Positions 40,439-50,143 of a stretch of DNA of 64,000 nucleotides are shown here, one piece after another; within the stretch, counting starts at the first letter, position 1; every line of letters starts with the position of its first letter. Source of the DNA: Opitutaceae bacterium (GTDB lineage: Bacteria; Verrucomicrobiota; Verrucomicrobiia; Opitutales; Opitutaceae); NCBI GenBank assembly GCA_030693515.1, contig JAUYAK010000093.1, positions 1 through 64,000 on the forward strand, given 5' to 3'. Both the position numbers and the translations under genes were made by a program. Below the pieces are notes generated by a model. That model made no database searches, was not told the DNA's origin, and saw only the letters and a list, made by a program, of their open reading frames with translations.

Positions 40439-40461
40439 AAGGCCGGCATCTCGCCGGCCTT
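40439..40461 (+). terminator. Rho-independent terminator
   Basis: AAGGCCGGC and GCCGGCCTT form a 9-bp stem with loop ATCTC, followed at once by a T-run (TTTTTGCTTTT including the stem end). With the hairpin before it, it insulates the flagellin genes from the converging minus-strand island. Confidence 0.85.
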
Positions 40462-40481
40462 TTTGCTTTTCAAGCCGCACG

Positions 40482-40964
40482 TCAGGCGACGCGCCGGCTG
40501 AGCTCAAACACCTGCGGCGTCACCGCGCCCGGTTCAAAATCCTCGATGTCGCCGCTGCGGACTTTGTTCAGCACCTCGTTAATCAGCGTGGAGCTGGTGC
40601 CCTTCGTGTAGGGAAAATAGACGACCTTCACGCCCGCATCGGCCAGCTGCTTCTCGATGGCCTGCCAGCGCGGATTCTTGAACCAGTCGTCGCCGACAAA
40701 CATCACGTCGAAGCGCAGCTTTTCCCACGCGGCATACTTGTCCATCGTCTCCTGCGGCACGACCGCATCGACGTAGCGGCACGCGCGCACGATTTCAAAA
40801 CGCTCCCCAAACGCGATCACCGCGCGCTTGTGCTTGTAGGCGACAAGCTCGTCCGTCGTGACGCCGACGACCAGTTTGTCGCAGAGGGCGCGCGCGTTGC
40901 GCAGCAGGTTCAGATGCCCGATGTGGAAAAGATCAAAGACGCCGGTGGTGTAGCCGATTTTCAT
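40482..40964 (-). CDS. TagD-like cytidylyltransferase
   Basis: This 160-aa nucleotidyltransferase has the family motif GVFDLFHIGHLNLL with the catalytic HIGH box near residues 14-17. Relatives join CTP to glycerol-3-phosphate (TagD/GCT) or similar phosphates. The C-terminal motif GTSSTLI corresponds to the RTxGISTT/S-type block. Its ATG overlaps the asparagine synthetase stop. The fusion protein at 42537-45812 has a CDP-glycerol-transferase-like domain, which suggests that this enzyme supplies a CDP-activated alcohol phosphate. The exact substrate is inferred. Confidence 0.85.
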   Translation of the reverse strand: MKIGYTTGVFDLFHIGHLNLLRNARALCDKLVVGVTTDELVAYKHKRAVIAFGERFEIVRACRYVDAVVPQETMDKYAAWEKLRFDVMFVGDDWFKNPRWQAIEKQLADAGVKVVYFPYTKGTSSTLINEVLNKVRSGDIEDFEPGAVTPQVFELSRRVA

Positions 40965-42523
40965 ACGCAGGTGGGTGAAGACGTTTCGAGGCCGAGCGCG
41001 GAGAGATTGAAGTCGAACCAGCGGTCCATCGCCGTGCCGGCCCCATCGGACGTGCCGCGCGGCAGCACGCGATCCAGGTTCACAGGAAAGCCTACCTTAG
41101 GCCGGTGCACGACATCGGCCGGCAAAAGGTGGCCGAAGACGCGCTTCAGCGGAGCCTTCACGACTCCACCCGCCATCTTGTAGCCGAGCGGCACACCGGC
41201 GAGTCGCTCCACCAGCCGGTGATCGACGAAGGGCACGCGGCCCTCGACACCGCAAAGCATCGTCGCGTTATCGAGCCGCCGCAGCAACCCGTGCAAGTGT
41301 GCGATCTGGAAAAATGCCGACACTATCGCGAAAGGTTCGCCGCGCCCGACAAACGGCGCCACCGCGTCCTCCACGACTTCGAGGTCGAGCTGGCCGCCGT
41401 AGCAATAGCGACGCGCAAACTCCCGCACGTCCCACGCCCGGGATTCGCCCGCCCAGCGGAAAATCCGATCGTAGCCGGCGAACAGCTCGTCGGCCCCCTC
41501 CCCGCTCAGCACCACGGTGTTTTTCACCTTCACCGCGCGGGTCATTTCAAAAAGCAGGACTTCGTTCGGCACCGCCAGCGGCTCGCGTCGCGCCACGATC
41601 ATTTCCTGGGCGGCGGCCACAAACCGCTCCGCTGTGACCGTGATTGCGCGGTGCTCGGTGCCGAGGTGATGTGCGACTTTTTCCGCCCATTCAAATTCGT
41701 TCTCCCCCGGCAGACCCGTCACCCAGGTGTGCGCCCGCCGCGCCAGTGCGGCAACGATGCTGCTGTCGAGTCCGCCGCTCAAATAGCTGCCCACCGGCAC
41801 ATCGGCGATCAGCCGGTAATCCACGGCCGAGCGCAGCAGCGCGTCGAGTTCCTCATCGGTCGGCGGCGTCTGCGGCCCCTCGGGCAGCGACCAGTAGCGC
41901 GTCATTTTCCCATTCCGCGAAAAACACCCGGGCGGAAACATCTCAATCCCGCGGTAGAGCGTGCGCCCGCCGAAGAACCCGCGCAGCGCGCGATACTGCC
42001 GCAGCGCAAATTCGTCCACCGCCGTCTCCGGCACGAGCCGCAGAATCGCCGCAATCTCGGAGGCTAGAATCACGCCATCGGCGTGCTCATGCACATAGAG
42101 CGGCTTAACGCCGAGGCGGTCGCGCGCGACGAAAGTCTCGCCCGTGACGGTGTCGAGCACGACAAAGGCAAACATCCCGTAGAGCCAGCCGAGCATCTTC
42201 TCGCCGTGGCGCAGCCAGAGTTCGAGGAGCAGCTCGGTGTCGGAGCCCGTGCGCAAGGCGATGCCGTGTGTGCGCGCGAGTTCGCGGTAGTTGTAGATCT
42301 CGCCGTTGAACACGATCGCGTGGCGGCGGTCGCGCGACCAGAAGGGCTGGTTGCTGCGAGGGTTCAGGTCGACAATGCTCAGGCGGTTGTGCCCGAGCTG
42401 AGCGTCGCCGTGCCGCGCGTAGCCGCCGGGCGCATCCGGTCCGCGGTGCCGCATCGTGGCCAGCGCGGCCACGAAGTCCTCGCGCTCCATCCCCGGCCGG
42501 TTCGTGAACAGGATGCCGCACAT
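40961..42523 (-). CDS. Asparagine synthetase (glutamine-hydrolysing)
   Basis: This 520-aa AsnB-type protein has the catalytic Cys2 (MCGILF), a class II amidotransferase domain (about 1-190) and a synthetase domain with the ATP-binding PP-loop SGGLDSS. It is a little shorter than housekeeping AsnB proteins. Such copies in polysaccharide loci often amidate sugar acids or peptides on the glycan rather than make free asparagine. A diacetamido uronic acid is the likely sugar made next door, so it may amidate that carboxyl group; this is inference. Confidence 0.88.
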   Translation of the reverse strand: MCGILFTNRPGMEREDFVAALATMRHRGPDAPGGYARHGDAQLGHNRLSIVDLNPRSNQPFWSRDRRHAIVFNGEIYNYRELARTHGIALRTGSDTELLLELWLRHGEKMLGWLYGMFAFVVLDTVTGETFVARDRLGVKPLYVHEHADGVILASEIAAILRLVPETAVDEFALRQYRALRGFFGGRTLYRGIEMFPPGCFSRNGKMTRYWSLPEGPQTPPTDEELDALLRSAVDYRLIADVPVGSYLSGGLDSSIVAALARRAHTWVTGLPGENEFEWAEKVAHHLGTEHRAITVTAERFVAAAQEMIVARREPLAVPNEVLLFEMTRAVKVKNTVVLSGEGADELFAGYDRIFRWAGESRAWDVREFARRYCYGGQLDLEVVEDAVAPFVGRGEPFAIVSAFFQIAHLHGLLRRLDNATMLCGVEGRVPFVDHRLVERLAGVPLGYKMAGGVVKAPLKRVFGHLLPADVVHRPKVGFPVNLDRVLPRGTSDGAGTAMDRWFDFNLSALGLETSSPTCV

Positions 42524-42536
42524 CGCGGAGGTTGGT

Positions 42537-45500
42537 TCAGCTCGCCGCGAGTTCGCGGTCTCCGATCGCAGGCGCCAGCTCGGCGTCGAGCCGGTCGTTG
42601 ACTGCGGCTTTCACGGCCTCGGCCACGGAGCCGGCGGGCTGATGCACATATTTGGGAAACGCTGCGCGCCGATCGCGGGCCCGCGGATCGTCGCCCCGCG
42701 CGACCATGTCGATGAAGTCGCAGATCTGCCGATCCTGAACCGCAGTGTAGCAGTGTTCGGTGACAAATTCGCCGTCGTCGTTGAGGCCCGGGCCGCGCGG
42801 ATTGCACAGATAGAGGAGCGGCCGGCCGGTCGCGCCATACTCGATGAGCAGTGACGACGCATCGGAGATGAGCGCCGCCGCGCGCGCAAACACCGGCAGA
42901 TACGACGGACGCCGATCGATGAGGATGTTGCCGGCCGCAGCCACGCGCGCCTCGAAGTCCGCCCGTTGCGCCGCGGTCCACGCGCCTTGTTTTTCGAGCG
43001 ATCCGAAAAACAGCGGATGCGGACGGATCACGAACGCAAGGTCCGGCCGCCGAGAAAATTCCCCGATCATGAAATCTTGCCAGCGCAGGAAGGTCGAGAG
43101 GCCCGCGCCGAATTCGGAGCCGTCGGGCCGCACGTCGAAGTGCGGATTCCAGCAGATCATCTTCCGCCCCGCCACGAAGCGCGCGAGTTCCGCGTCCTCG
43201 ATTGAGGCGAGGCCGCGCAAGGCATCGAGCTTGGGGTGGCCGGTCACGACCACGTGCCCGTCGCCCGTCGCACAGTGGCGCTCAAACATCGCCTTGTTGC
43301 GCTCGCTGTGGGCCACGACCATCCAGGCGCGCTGCTGCAACGGCAGGTTGAACTGGCAGGCGTTGTTCTCGTCGCCTCCGACAATCACGAGCGCATACGG
43401 CAGGTAGACGAGCCGCGGCGTCGCGCGCATGAGATCGTCGAGGCGCCAGCCGATGGGCAGCGTCTCGTCGTAGGGCAGATTGAGGAACACCACGTCGGCC
43501 GCGCCGGGCGTGAGCGTAAAGTCGCGCCAGTGCACATGGGCGATGCCTTCGCGCGTCAGGAAGTCGAAGACGCCGTTGCGCTCCGCCTCGGTCTTGAAAC
43601 TGCAGTGGCGGAACGGCACGCCCACGACCGTGACCTTCCACTCCGGGTCCGCGGCAAACGCCGCGTAAACCGACGCCATGCCCGGCCAGGCGAGGCCCTG
43701 CTGCACGACAAAGACCGCGTGGCGCCGGCCGACCGATAGAGGCGGCAGCTCAAACTCACCGCTGCCGGCCGCCCGGCGGTGCCAGATCAGCGCCTCGCGG
43801 TTCTGGCCACGCCGTTTGAGAAAATCGCCCCACGCCAGCGCGGCGTCGCGCGACTCGTCGTGCTGCATGATCGCGCTCCAGAGCGTTTTCTCCGCGGCAT
43901 AGTGGTTGCCCTCCGCCTCATGGGCACGCGCGAGCTCAAGCGTAAGCGGCAAATCGTCCGTCTGCACCCGCAGCACGCGCTGGAAAAGGTCGATGGCCTC
44001 GCGGCGACGCCCGGCGCGGCTGAGCGCGAGCGCCAATGCGCGCTCGATGGTGATGTCGCCCGGACGAAGCCTCAGCGCCGTCTGGAAACACTCGACCGCA
44101 CGCGCGGCGCCCTCGGGCCGCGTCGCGGCAATCTCGCCGAGGAGCGCGTGGGCGTCGGCCAGATTGGGATCAGCTTTGAGCGCGGCCATCGCCTTGGCCA
44201 GCGCGGCGCCGGGATTGCGGGCTTGGAAAAGGCGTCGGGCATCAGCAAATTCTCGTTCTGCAACCGGCAGGCTGGCGGCGGCCGCGGCCTGAAGTTCGGC
44301 GGCCAGCGTCTCGATCTTGAGGACCGAGAGATCGACCGAGAAGCACGTGGCGCGTGACTGTCCCTGGCGCTGGAGGAGCGCGAAGAGATCGGGCTGACGC
44401 ACGAGGGCCAGGAGCTTGTTTGCCAGATCGGCATCATCGCCGGCGTTGAACAAAAGGCCGTCCACCCGGTCGCGCACGATCTCGCGCGCGCCGCCCGTGC
44501 CACTGGAGACGACGACGAGGCCCGCGGCCATCGCCTCGACCTGCGAGATGCCGAACGGCTCTTGGAAGCGGCTGGGGAAAACGAGCACGTTGCTGCGCGC
44601 AAAGAGAGCCGCAAGGCCCCGGCGATCGAGGAAGCCGGTGAAGGTGACTTTGCCCGCCAGGCCGTGGGCGCGCACCAGTTCCTGCATCTCGGCTAGGAAC
44701 TTCGCGTCGGGCGTATCACCCGCGATTTCAGCGGTGAAATCCACGCCCGCCTCGTGCAGCCGCACGAGCGCGCGCACGAGCGTGTCGGCACCCTTGTAGG
44801 GCAGCATCAGGCTCGCGAAGCAGAGGCGCAGGCGCTGCGTGTCCGGCAGGAAGAGGCGGAAGAACCGATCCACGCGCGCGCCCGGATAGATCGTAGCAAG
44901 GCGCGCCGGCTTGTAGCCGGCCTGTTGCACCGCGTCGGTATTCCAATCGCTGCACCCCGCGATCCAGTAGTGCGGATCGGTGGGCAGTTCGGCGGGCGCG
45001 TAGCCGGGATTGGCGTTGGCGACGGTGTGCAGCACGGGGACTTTGCGATCGAGCACCGGACGAATGAGCGCGGGGCCGAGGAAATCGAGGTTGCCCGCCA
45101 GCACGAGGTCGGCGCGGCACTCGGCGACGACGGCCTGGAGGCGTGCGGCGTTGTCGCGGGCGCGACGCGCGATTTCGCCACGATCGGTGATTGGGGTGGC
45201 TCGTCCGCCGGCCCAGCTGCCGGCCAATCGCAGCGTGCGCGAGACGTAGCGCTCCATCGCGGCTTCGTCGCCCGTGGGCGTCTTGCCAAACTCCGCGACA
45301 TCGGAGGTCACGATCCGCACGCGATGGCCGCGGGCCATGAGCCCGTGGGCAAATTCCCACATCATGCGGCCGTAGCCGCCGAGTTCCTGCGGCGGGAAAA
45401 GATTGGTCACGAGCACGAGCGAAAGCGTTTTCCCGGCGGCTGCCGTCGGCACGCGGCCGATGGCGCGGAGATAGTTTTCCAACTGCGGATCGGAGGCGGC

Positions 45501-45812
45501 TTGCTGCGCGAGCTCACGATGGAGTTCGACGGCCTCAGGCGGCAACAAGCCGGCGCGCGCCGTCTCCTCGAGCAAGGCAAAGGTCAGCGAGGGCACGCCA
45601 AAATCGAGCGACAGGGCGGCTTGGGCGAGCAGGGCATCACCGCAGTCGCGGTCGAGCGCGATGGCCCGTTCAAGGCAGCGGCGCTGAAGGTCCGTTTCGG
45701 CAAGGTGCTCGGCGGCACCGGCGAGCGCGACGCAATCGGCGGCCGAATGCACCTTATTCAATTCCGCGGCAATCGTGGCAGCGGTCGGCAAGTTATCCGT
45801 AGACAGGCTCAT
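42537..45812 (-). CDS. GT4-TPR-CDP-glycerol-transferase fusion
   Basis: This 1091-aa protein joins three parts. After a helical repeat region (about 1-125) comes a GT4-type glycosyltransferase (about 130-505; LFPPQELGGYGRMMWEF, FPSRFQEPFGISQVEAMAAG). A TPR stretch follows (about 525-690). The C-terminal part (about 700-1080) resembles CDP-glycerol glycerophosphotransferases (VVVTGHPKLDAL, FVIRPHPLFF, LISDASSLLIEYGATGRPLLYL). It could add a sugar and then a glycerol-phosphate-like group. ATG at 45812 is used; TTG at 45821 is also in frame. It precedes an asparagine synthetase and a CTP-using enzyme. No membrane segment is visible, so it acts in the cytoplasm. Confidence 0.85.
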   Translation of the reverse strand: MSLSTDNLPTAATIAAELNKVHSAADCVALAGAAEHLAETDLQRRCLERAIALDRDCGDALLAQAALSLDFGVPSLTFALLEETARAGLLPPEAVELHRELAQQAASDPQLENYLRAIGRVPTAAAGKTLSLVLVTNLFPPQELGGYGRMMWEFAHGLMARGHRVRIVTSDVAEFGKTPTGDEAAMERYVSRTLRLAGSWAGGRATPITDRGEIARRARDNAARLQAVVAECRADLVLAGNLDFLGPALIRPVLDRKVPVLHTVANANPGYAPAELPTDPHYWIAGCSDWNTDAVQQAGYKPARLATIYPGARVDRFFRLFLPDTQRLRLCFASLMLPYKGADTLVRALVRLHEAGVDFTAEIAGDTPDAKFLAEMQELVRAHGLAGKVTFTGFLDRRGLAALFARSNVLVFPSRFQEPFGISQVEAMAAGLVVVSSGTGGAREIVRDRVDGLLFNAGDDADLANKLLALVRQPDLFALLQRQGQSRATCFSVDLSVLKIETLAAELQAAAAASLPVAEREFADARRLFQARNPGAALAKAMAALKADPNLADAHALLGEIAATRPEGAARAVECFQTALRLRPGDITIERALALALSRAGRRREAIDLFQRVLRVQTDDLPLTLELARAHEAEGNHYAAEKTLWSAIMQHDESRDAALAWGDFLKRRGQNREALIWHRRAAGSGEFELPPLSVGRRHAVFVVQQGLAWPGMASVYAAFAADPEWKVTVVGVPFRHCSFKTEAERNGVFDFLTREGIAHVHWRDFTLTPGAADVVFLNLPYDETLPIGWRLDDLMRATPRLVYLPYALVIVGGDENNACQFNLPLQQRAWMVVAHSERNKAMFERHCATGDGHVVVTGHPKLDALRGLASIEDAELARFVAGRKMICWNPHFDVRPDGSEFGAGLSTFLRWQDFMIGEFSRRPDLAFVIRPHPLFFGSLEKQGAWTAAQRADFEARVAAAGNILIDRRPSYLPVFARAAALISDASSLLIEYGATGRPLLYLCNPRGPGLNDDGEFVTEHCYTAVQDRQICDFIDMVARGDDPRARDRRAAFPKYVHQPAGSVAEAVKAAVNDRLDAELAPAIGDRELAAS

Positions 45813-45935
45813 GATGGCCAATAATTCGCAGGCTATGTGCCAGCGCGCCCTGCACGAACCCTAGCCGCTGAAAACTATCAACTTAGGGCCTTAGATGGGG
45901 ATTTAATCCCGGCCAGCGGCAGGTTTTGCCGCCGC

Positions 45936-47465
45936 CTAACGGAGGCACGACATCAACAGCGCCGTCCATTCGCGAAACGTCTTCTGCGGCAAGATATGCA
46001 CGGTCTCCACGTTGCTTGTCTCGTCGCCTTCGACGATTTGAAACGCGGGGCGCTGCCCGAGGGCGGGATGAGCCTTCGCAAAAATCCATCGCGCGGCGTT
46101 GAGCGCCGGATGCCGCAGTCCGGGATTGCGATCGAGGATCGTTACGGCGGACTTCGCCTCCTTGACGCGCATCAGCACCGCCGCCGTCACCGCCATGTCG
46201 ATCGGATCGGCCTGACTGAAACGGAAATGCTCCAGCATCAACTTTAGGTTGTAGGTGAGATGGGGAACGGCCTCCGCGGGCCGCCCGAGCCGCACGAGCG
46301 ACAGTGCCGCGCCGAGTCGCGCCTCCGCCACACACGGCACGATCGCGATGATCCAGTCGAACTTCGCGAGCGCGTCGGCCCAGCGATTCTCCGCCATGAG
46401 GCGGTGGCCGTCGGCGATGGCATCGACGAGGGGGTTCTCCGCGGGAAAGGTGCAGGCCGGCGCCGGATCATCCGCGGCGACGAGACGCAGCGGCTCAAGC
46501 GGATTGACCTGCACAATGCGTTCGCCGGGCAGCTTCGTTCTCCACAGTTGAAACCATTCCGCGAACACGCGTCGGTTGCGCTGCGTGTGGCGCTCGTGCG
46601 CGAGCTTGAAACCGGCGTCCGTGATCGCGCGGAGGCGACCTTCGTCGGTGGCCAGAGCCATGACTTTGGCGACGACGTTCTGGGCGTCGGCAAAAATGCA
46701 GTTCACCCCATCGCGGAAGCCCAGCGCCTTCATCGCCTCGGTCTCCTCGGTGATGAGGCAGCAGCGCGAGGCGGGAATCTCAAGGAGCTTGAGCGTGACG
46801 TAGCGGCTCACGGTGCCGCAGCCCGCGGAAAAGCGACTGCGGTTGAGCAGCCGCGCGTAGTTCGCGCCCGTGTAGTCGTGGTCCGTGCGGCGGTTGCCCC
46901 CGCCCGGCACATGGAAGATCGGAACCTTGGGCAGGAGTTGCCGGCAAATTTCCGGGCGCCACGTGTAGATGCAGCGCGTGAACCAGCCCGTGCCGGTGAG
47001 CGCGACCCAGAGGGACTTCTCCTCCCCGTATTCGCGAAAGATCGTATCGTCGACCCACCAGGGCAGGTAGAATGTGTCTTTGAAATACGGTGCCGGCGCA
47101 TCGCTCGGGCGAAAATCGGTCACGACCTGGTGAACGCCCCACGCCCGCATGCGGTTCATCGTCGCCGCGCGCGAAGGGCTGAACGGATCGCGAAACATGT
47201 AGCCGAGCCGTGGAAGTTCGGGAAACGCATCGGTGTTCGTGATGTGCAGCTCGGGCTCGTGCGGCGCCTCGCAACCCGTGTGAAACAGCGCAAGGTCCGG
47301 CCGGTGGGTCTCCACCTCGCGGCGGAAATCACAATCGCCCTCGACCGCGATCACCTCGAAGTCCTGCTCGAGCAGCCGGCGAAACGGCGCGATGTAGGAT
47401 TCGCGGATGCGCTCGCCCACGTAGTCCCAGGGACCGTTGAAATAGAGCAGGCGGGGGCGGTTCAT
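45936..47465 (-). CDS. CgeB-like glycosyltransferase (copy 2)
   Basis: This 509-aa protein is a paralogue of the next upstream gene. The first 340 residues look like a CgeB-type GT4-fold transferase (LLYFNGPWDYVGERI, SRYVTLKLLEIPASRCCLITEET, the acceptor/donor Glu-rich motif), and the last 140 are helical repeats like TPR. It starts 10 bp after the paralogue stop. The donor sugar is unknown. The start MNRPRLLYFNG matches the paralogue; a longer frame has no homology. Confidence 0.82.
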   Translation of the reverse strand: MNRPRLLYFNGPWDYVGERIRESYIAPFRRLLEQDFEVIAVEGDCDFRREVETHRPDLALFHTGCEAPHEPELHITNTDAFPELPRLGYMFRDPFSPSRAATMNRMRAWGVHQVVTDFRPSDAPAPYFKDTFYLPWWVDDTIFREYGEEKSLWVALTGTGWFTRCIYTWRPEICRQLLPKVPIFHVPGGGNRRTDHDYTGANYARLLNRSRFSAGCGTVSRYVTLKLLEIPASRCCLITEETEAMKALGFRDGVNCIFADAQNVVAKVMALATDEGRLRAITDAGFKLAHERHTQRNRRVFAEWFQLWRTKLPGERIVQVNPLEPLRLVAADDPAPACTFPAENPLVDAIADGHRLMAENRWADALAKFDWIIAIVPCVAEARLGAALSLVRLGRPAEAVPHLTYNLKLMLEHFRFSQADPIDMAVTAAVLMRVKEAKSAVTILDRNPGLRHPALNAARWIFAKAHPALGQRPAFQIVEGDETSNVETVHILPQKTFREWTALLMSCLR

Positions 47466-47475
47466 CGTCGGCACT

Positions 47476-49011
47476 TCAGGGTTTGAGCAAAGGCGACCAA
47501 AACGCGACCCAGCCCGCGAAATCGTGGATCGGCAGCAGATGCGGCGTCTCGCAATTTTGCGCGTCGTCATCCTTCGCTCCCTGAAACGCCGGTTGCTTCC
47601 GGCGTAGTTCGGGCCAGGCCTGCCCGAACAGCCAGCGCGCCGCATTGATGGCCGGATGGCGCATCGCAGGCGTGCCGGCCAACAATTCGGCCCCCTGCTT
47701 CGGCTCGCCGCTGCGCGCCAGCACGATCGCGTGGAGCGAGACGCTCACTGGATCGGGCGCTCGATAGTTGCAGAGCTTGAGCTGCACGTAAATCACGTGC
47801 TCGAGGTGTTTCTTCGCCATCGCGAGATCGCCCGCGCGCACCTGGTGCAGCGCCGCGCCGAGGCGGGCCTCGGCGACGTGCGGGATGATGTCGATCACCC
47901 ACTGGAATTTTGCGAGCGCCTCGCTCCCCTGCCCCGCGTCGAGCAGCCGATAGCCTTCGAGCAGCGCGGCGGTCAGCGGATTTTCCGCGGGAAACGTCGC
48001 CGCCGGCACCGCGTCCGCCGCCGCGAGCCGCAAGGGCTCGAAGGGATGCGGCTGCACGATGCGCTCACCGGGCTGCCTGGCTTTCCAAAGCTGAAGCCAC
48101 TCGGCAAACATGCGGCGGTGCTTCCGGGTATGGCCGCCATGCACGAGCGCGTGCCCCGCGTCGGTGATCGCCTGAAGCCGAGCGGGGTCGTCCATGAGCG
48201 CCTGCACCTTGGGCACGACATTGTCCGCGGTCGCAAAGACACAGTTCACGCCATCGGCAAAGCCGATCGCCTTCAGGACGTCGGTCTCCTCGGTGATGAG
48301 GCAGCTTCGCGTGGCGGGGATTTCGAGCAGCTTCAGCGTGAGAAACCGGCTGACCGTGCCGCAGCCGGCGGCGAAGTGGCTGCGGTTGAGCAGCCGGGCA
48401 TAAGACTCGCCCACGTAGGCGTCGTTTTTCACATGCGTCTCGAAGGCAGGCACGTGGTAGAATGGCAGCTTCTCGGCGAGCTTGATAAAAATGGGCAGCC
48501 GCCACTCGTAGAACTGTCGCTGCAGCCAGCCCGATCCGGTGAGCGTAATCGGCAAGGTCTTTTTCTCCCCATAGTCGCGGAACACCTCGTCCTCGATCCA
48601 CCACGGCACGTAAATGCTGTCCCTGAAGAAAGGAATCGGGCAATCGGTGGCGCGGAAATCCGTGAAGACTTGGTTCACGCCCCAGGCGCGGAACCGGTTC
48701 ATCGAGTTCCGGCGCGACGGACTGAACGGATCGCGGAACATCCAGCCAAGCCGCGGCACCTCGGAAAACTTGTCGGTGTTCCTGATCGTGACTTCGCGCT
48801 CCTTGGGCGACTCGACGCCACCATGGAAGAGCACGAGATCAGGCGCGTGCTGCTTCACCTCCACGGCGAAGTCGCAGTCACCCTCGACAGACACGACGTC
48901 AAAGTCCTGCTCGAGCAGCCGGCGGAACGGCTCGATGTAGGAAATGATCAGACGCTCGCCGAGATAGTCGAACGGCCCGTTGAAATAAAGCAGCCTGGGC
49001 CGTGGGCTCAT
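47476..49011 (-). CDS. CgeB-like glycosyltransferase (copy 1)
   Basis: This 511-aa protein matches the gene at 45936-47465 along its length: LLYFNGPFDYLGERL, the GDCDF and MFRDPFSPSR blocks, and SRFLTLKLLEIPATRSCLITEET. The N-terminal part is a likely GT-B transferase domain and the C-terminal third is TPR-like. Tandem paralogues of this kind often add successive sugars. It is downstream of the aminotransferase gene. A role in flagellin or surface glycan modification is inferred from position. Confidence 0.82.
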   Translation of the reverse strand: MSPRPRLLYFNGPFDYLGERLIISYIEPFRRLLEQDFDVVSVEGDCDFAVEVKQHAPDLVLFHGGVESPKEREVTIRNTDKFSEVPRLGWMFRDPFSPSRRNSMNRFRAWGVNQVFTDFRATDCPIPFFRDSIYVPWWIEDEVFRDYGEKKTLPITLTGSGWLQRQFYEWRLPIFIKLAEKLPFYHVPAFETHVKNDAYVGESYARLLNRSHFAAGCGTVSRFLTLKLLEIPATRSCLITEETDVLKAIGFADGVNCVFATADNVVPKVQALMDDPARLQAITDAGHALVHGGHTRKHRRMFAEWLQLWKARQPGERIVQPHPFEPLRLAAADAVPAATFPAENPLTAALLEGYRLLDAGQGSEALAKFQWVIDIIPHVAEARLGAALHQVRAGDLAMAKKHLEHVIYVQLKLCNYRAPDPVSVSLHAIVLARSGEPKQGAELLAGTPAMRHPAINAARWLFGQAWPELRRKQPAFQGAKDDDAQNCETPHLLPIHDFAGWVAFWSPLLKP

Positions 49012-49033
49012 GGCGGCGAGCGCACGCCGGCAC

Positions 49034-50143
49034 TCAGGCGCCGGAAGCGAAGAACTCCTTGATCGTCGCAGCCACCGTGTCCTGTTGCGCGTCGGTCAGC
49101 TCAGGGAAGATCGGGAGGCTTAAGCACTCGCGCGCCGCCTGCTCGGCGATGGGGAATGACCCCACCTTGTAGCCGAGATCGGCGAAGCATTTTTGCAAGT
49201 GGCAGGGCAACGGATAGTGCAGCGCGCAGCCGACGCCGCGCTTGGTCAGGAATTCACGGAGCGCATCGCGCTTCGGGTGGCGCACGACGTAGAGGTGATA
49301 GACGCTCTCGGCGTAGCTCGCCTCCTTTGGCAGGGTGAGCGGCGTGCCGGCGAGCAGTTCATGATAGCGATGCGCGATCGCGCGGCGGCGGGCGGTCCAG
49401 TCGGGCAGGCGCTTCAGCTTCACGCCGAGCGCGGCGCCCTGGATGCCTTCCATGCGGTAGTTATAGCCGATCTCGTCGTGGTAGTAGCGCTCGTAGGAGC
49501 CGTGCTCGCGGAGCGCGCGGCTGCGCTTGCAGGCGGCATCGTCATTGGTGACGAGCGCACCGCCCTCCCCGCAGGCGCCGAGGTTCTTGCCGGGATAAAA
49601 GCTGTAGCAGGCCGTCTGGCCGAACGTGCCGACGCCGCGGCCGCGGTATTTCGCGCCGTGCGCCTGCGCCACATCCTCGATGAGCGCGAGGTTGTGCTTT
49701 TTGCAGATCGCCACGATGGGCTCCATGTCGCACGGGTGTCCGTAGAGATGCACGGGCATGATCGCCTTGGTGCGCGGCGTGATGGCGGCCTCAATCTTCG
49801 CGGGGTCGAGGTTCATCGTCGCAGGATCGATGTCCACGTAGACGGGTTTCACGTTGCAATACACGATGGCCCAGCTCGTGGCGACAAACGTGTAGGGCGT
49901 GCTGATGATCTCGTCGCCGGGCTTGAGGTCGAGCAGGCGGACCGCGACGTGCAGTGCGGAGGTGCCGCTGTTGAAGCCGAGGGCGTGCTTCACCCCGCAG
50001 TAGGCCGCGAAGTCGCGCTCAAACGCCTCCACCGCCGGCCCGAGGCAAAAGGAGCCGCGATCAAGCTGCTCGGCGATCGCGCGATCGAGTTCCGCGCGGA
50101 TCGATTTGGTCTGCCCGTTGAGGTCGAAGTAGGGAACGTTCAT
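49034..50143 (-). CDS. DegT/DnrJ/EryC1 aminotransferase (WbpE-like)
   Basis: This 369-aa PLP enzyme shows the family motifs: YTFVATSWAI, the PLP-phosphate site NSGTSALH, Asp in IEDVAQAHGA, and the PLP-binding Lys in SFYPGKNLGACGEGG. It transfers an amino group to a keto-sugar nucleotide. With the overlapping acetyltransferase and the oxidoreductase that follow upstream it matches the WbpB-WbpE-WbpD set for a 2,3-diamino-uronic sugar. The start MNVPYFDLN overlaps the acetyltransferase stop as ATGA, against a longer frame upstream. Confidence 0.92.
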   Translation of the reverse strand: MNVPYFDLNGQTKSIRAELDRAIAEQLDRGSFCLGPAVEAFERDFAAYCGVKHALGFNSGTSALHVAVRLLDLKPGDEIISTPYTFVATSWAIVYCNVKPVYVDIDPATMNLDPAKIEAAITPRTKAIMPVHLYGHPCDMEPIVAICKKHNLALIEDVAQAHGAKYRGRGVGTFGQTACYSFYPGKNLGACGEGGALVTNDDAACKRSRALREHGSYERYYHDEIGYNYRMEGIQGAALGVKLKRLPDWTARRRAIAHRYHELLAGTPLTLPKEASYAESVYHLYVVRHPKRDALREFLTKRGVGCALHYPLPCHLQKCFADLGYKVGSFPIAEQAARECLSLPIFPELTDAQQDTVAATIKEFFASGA

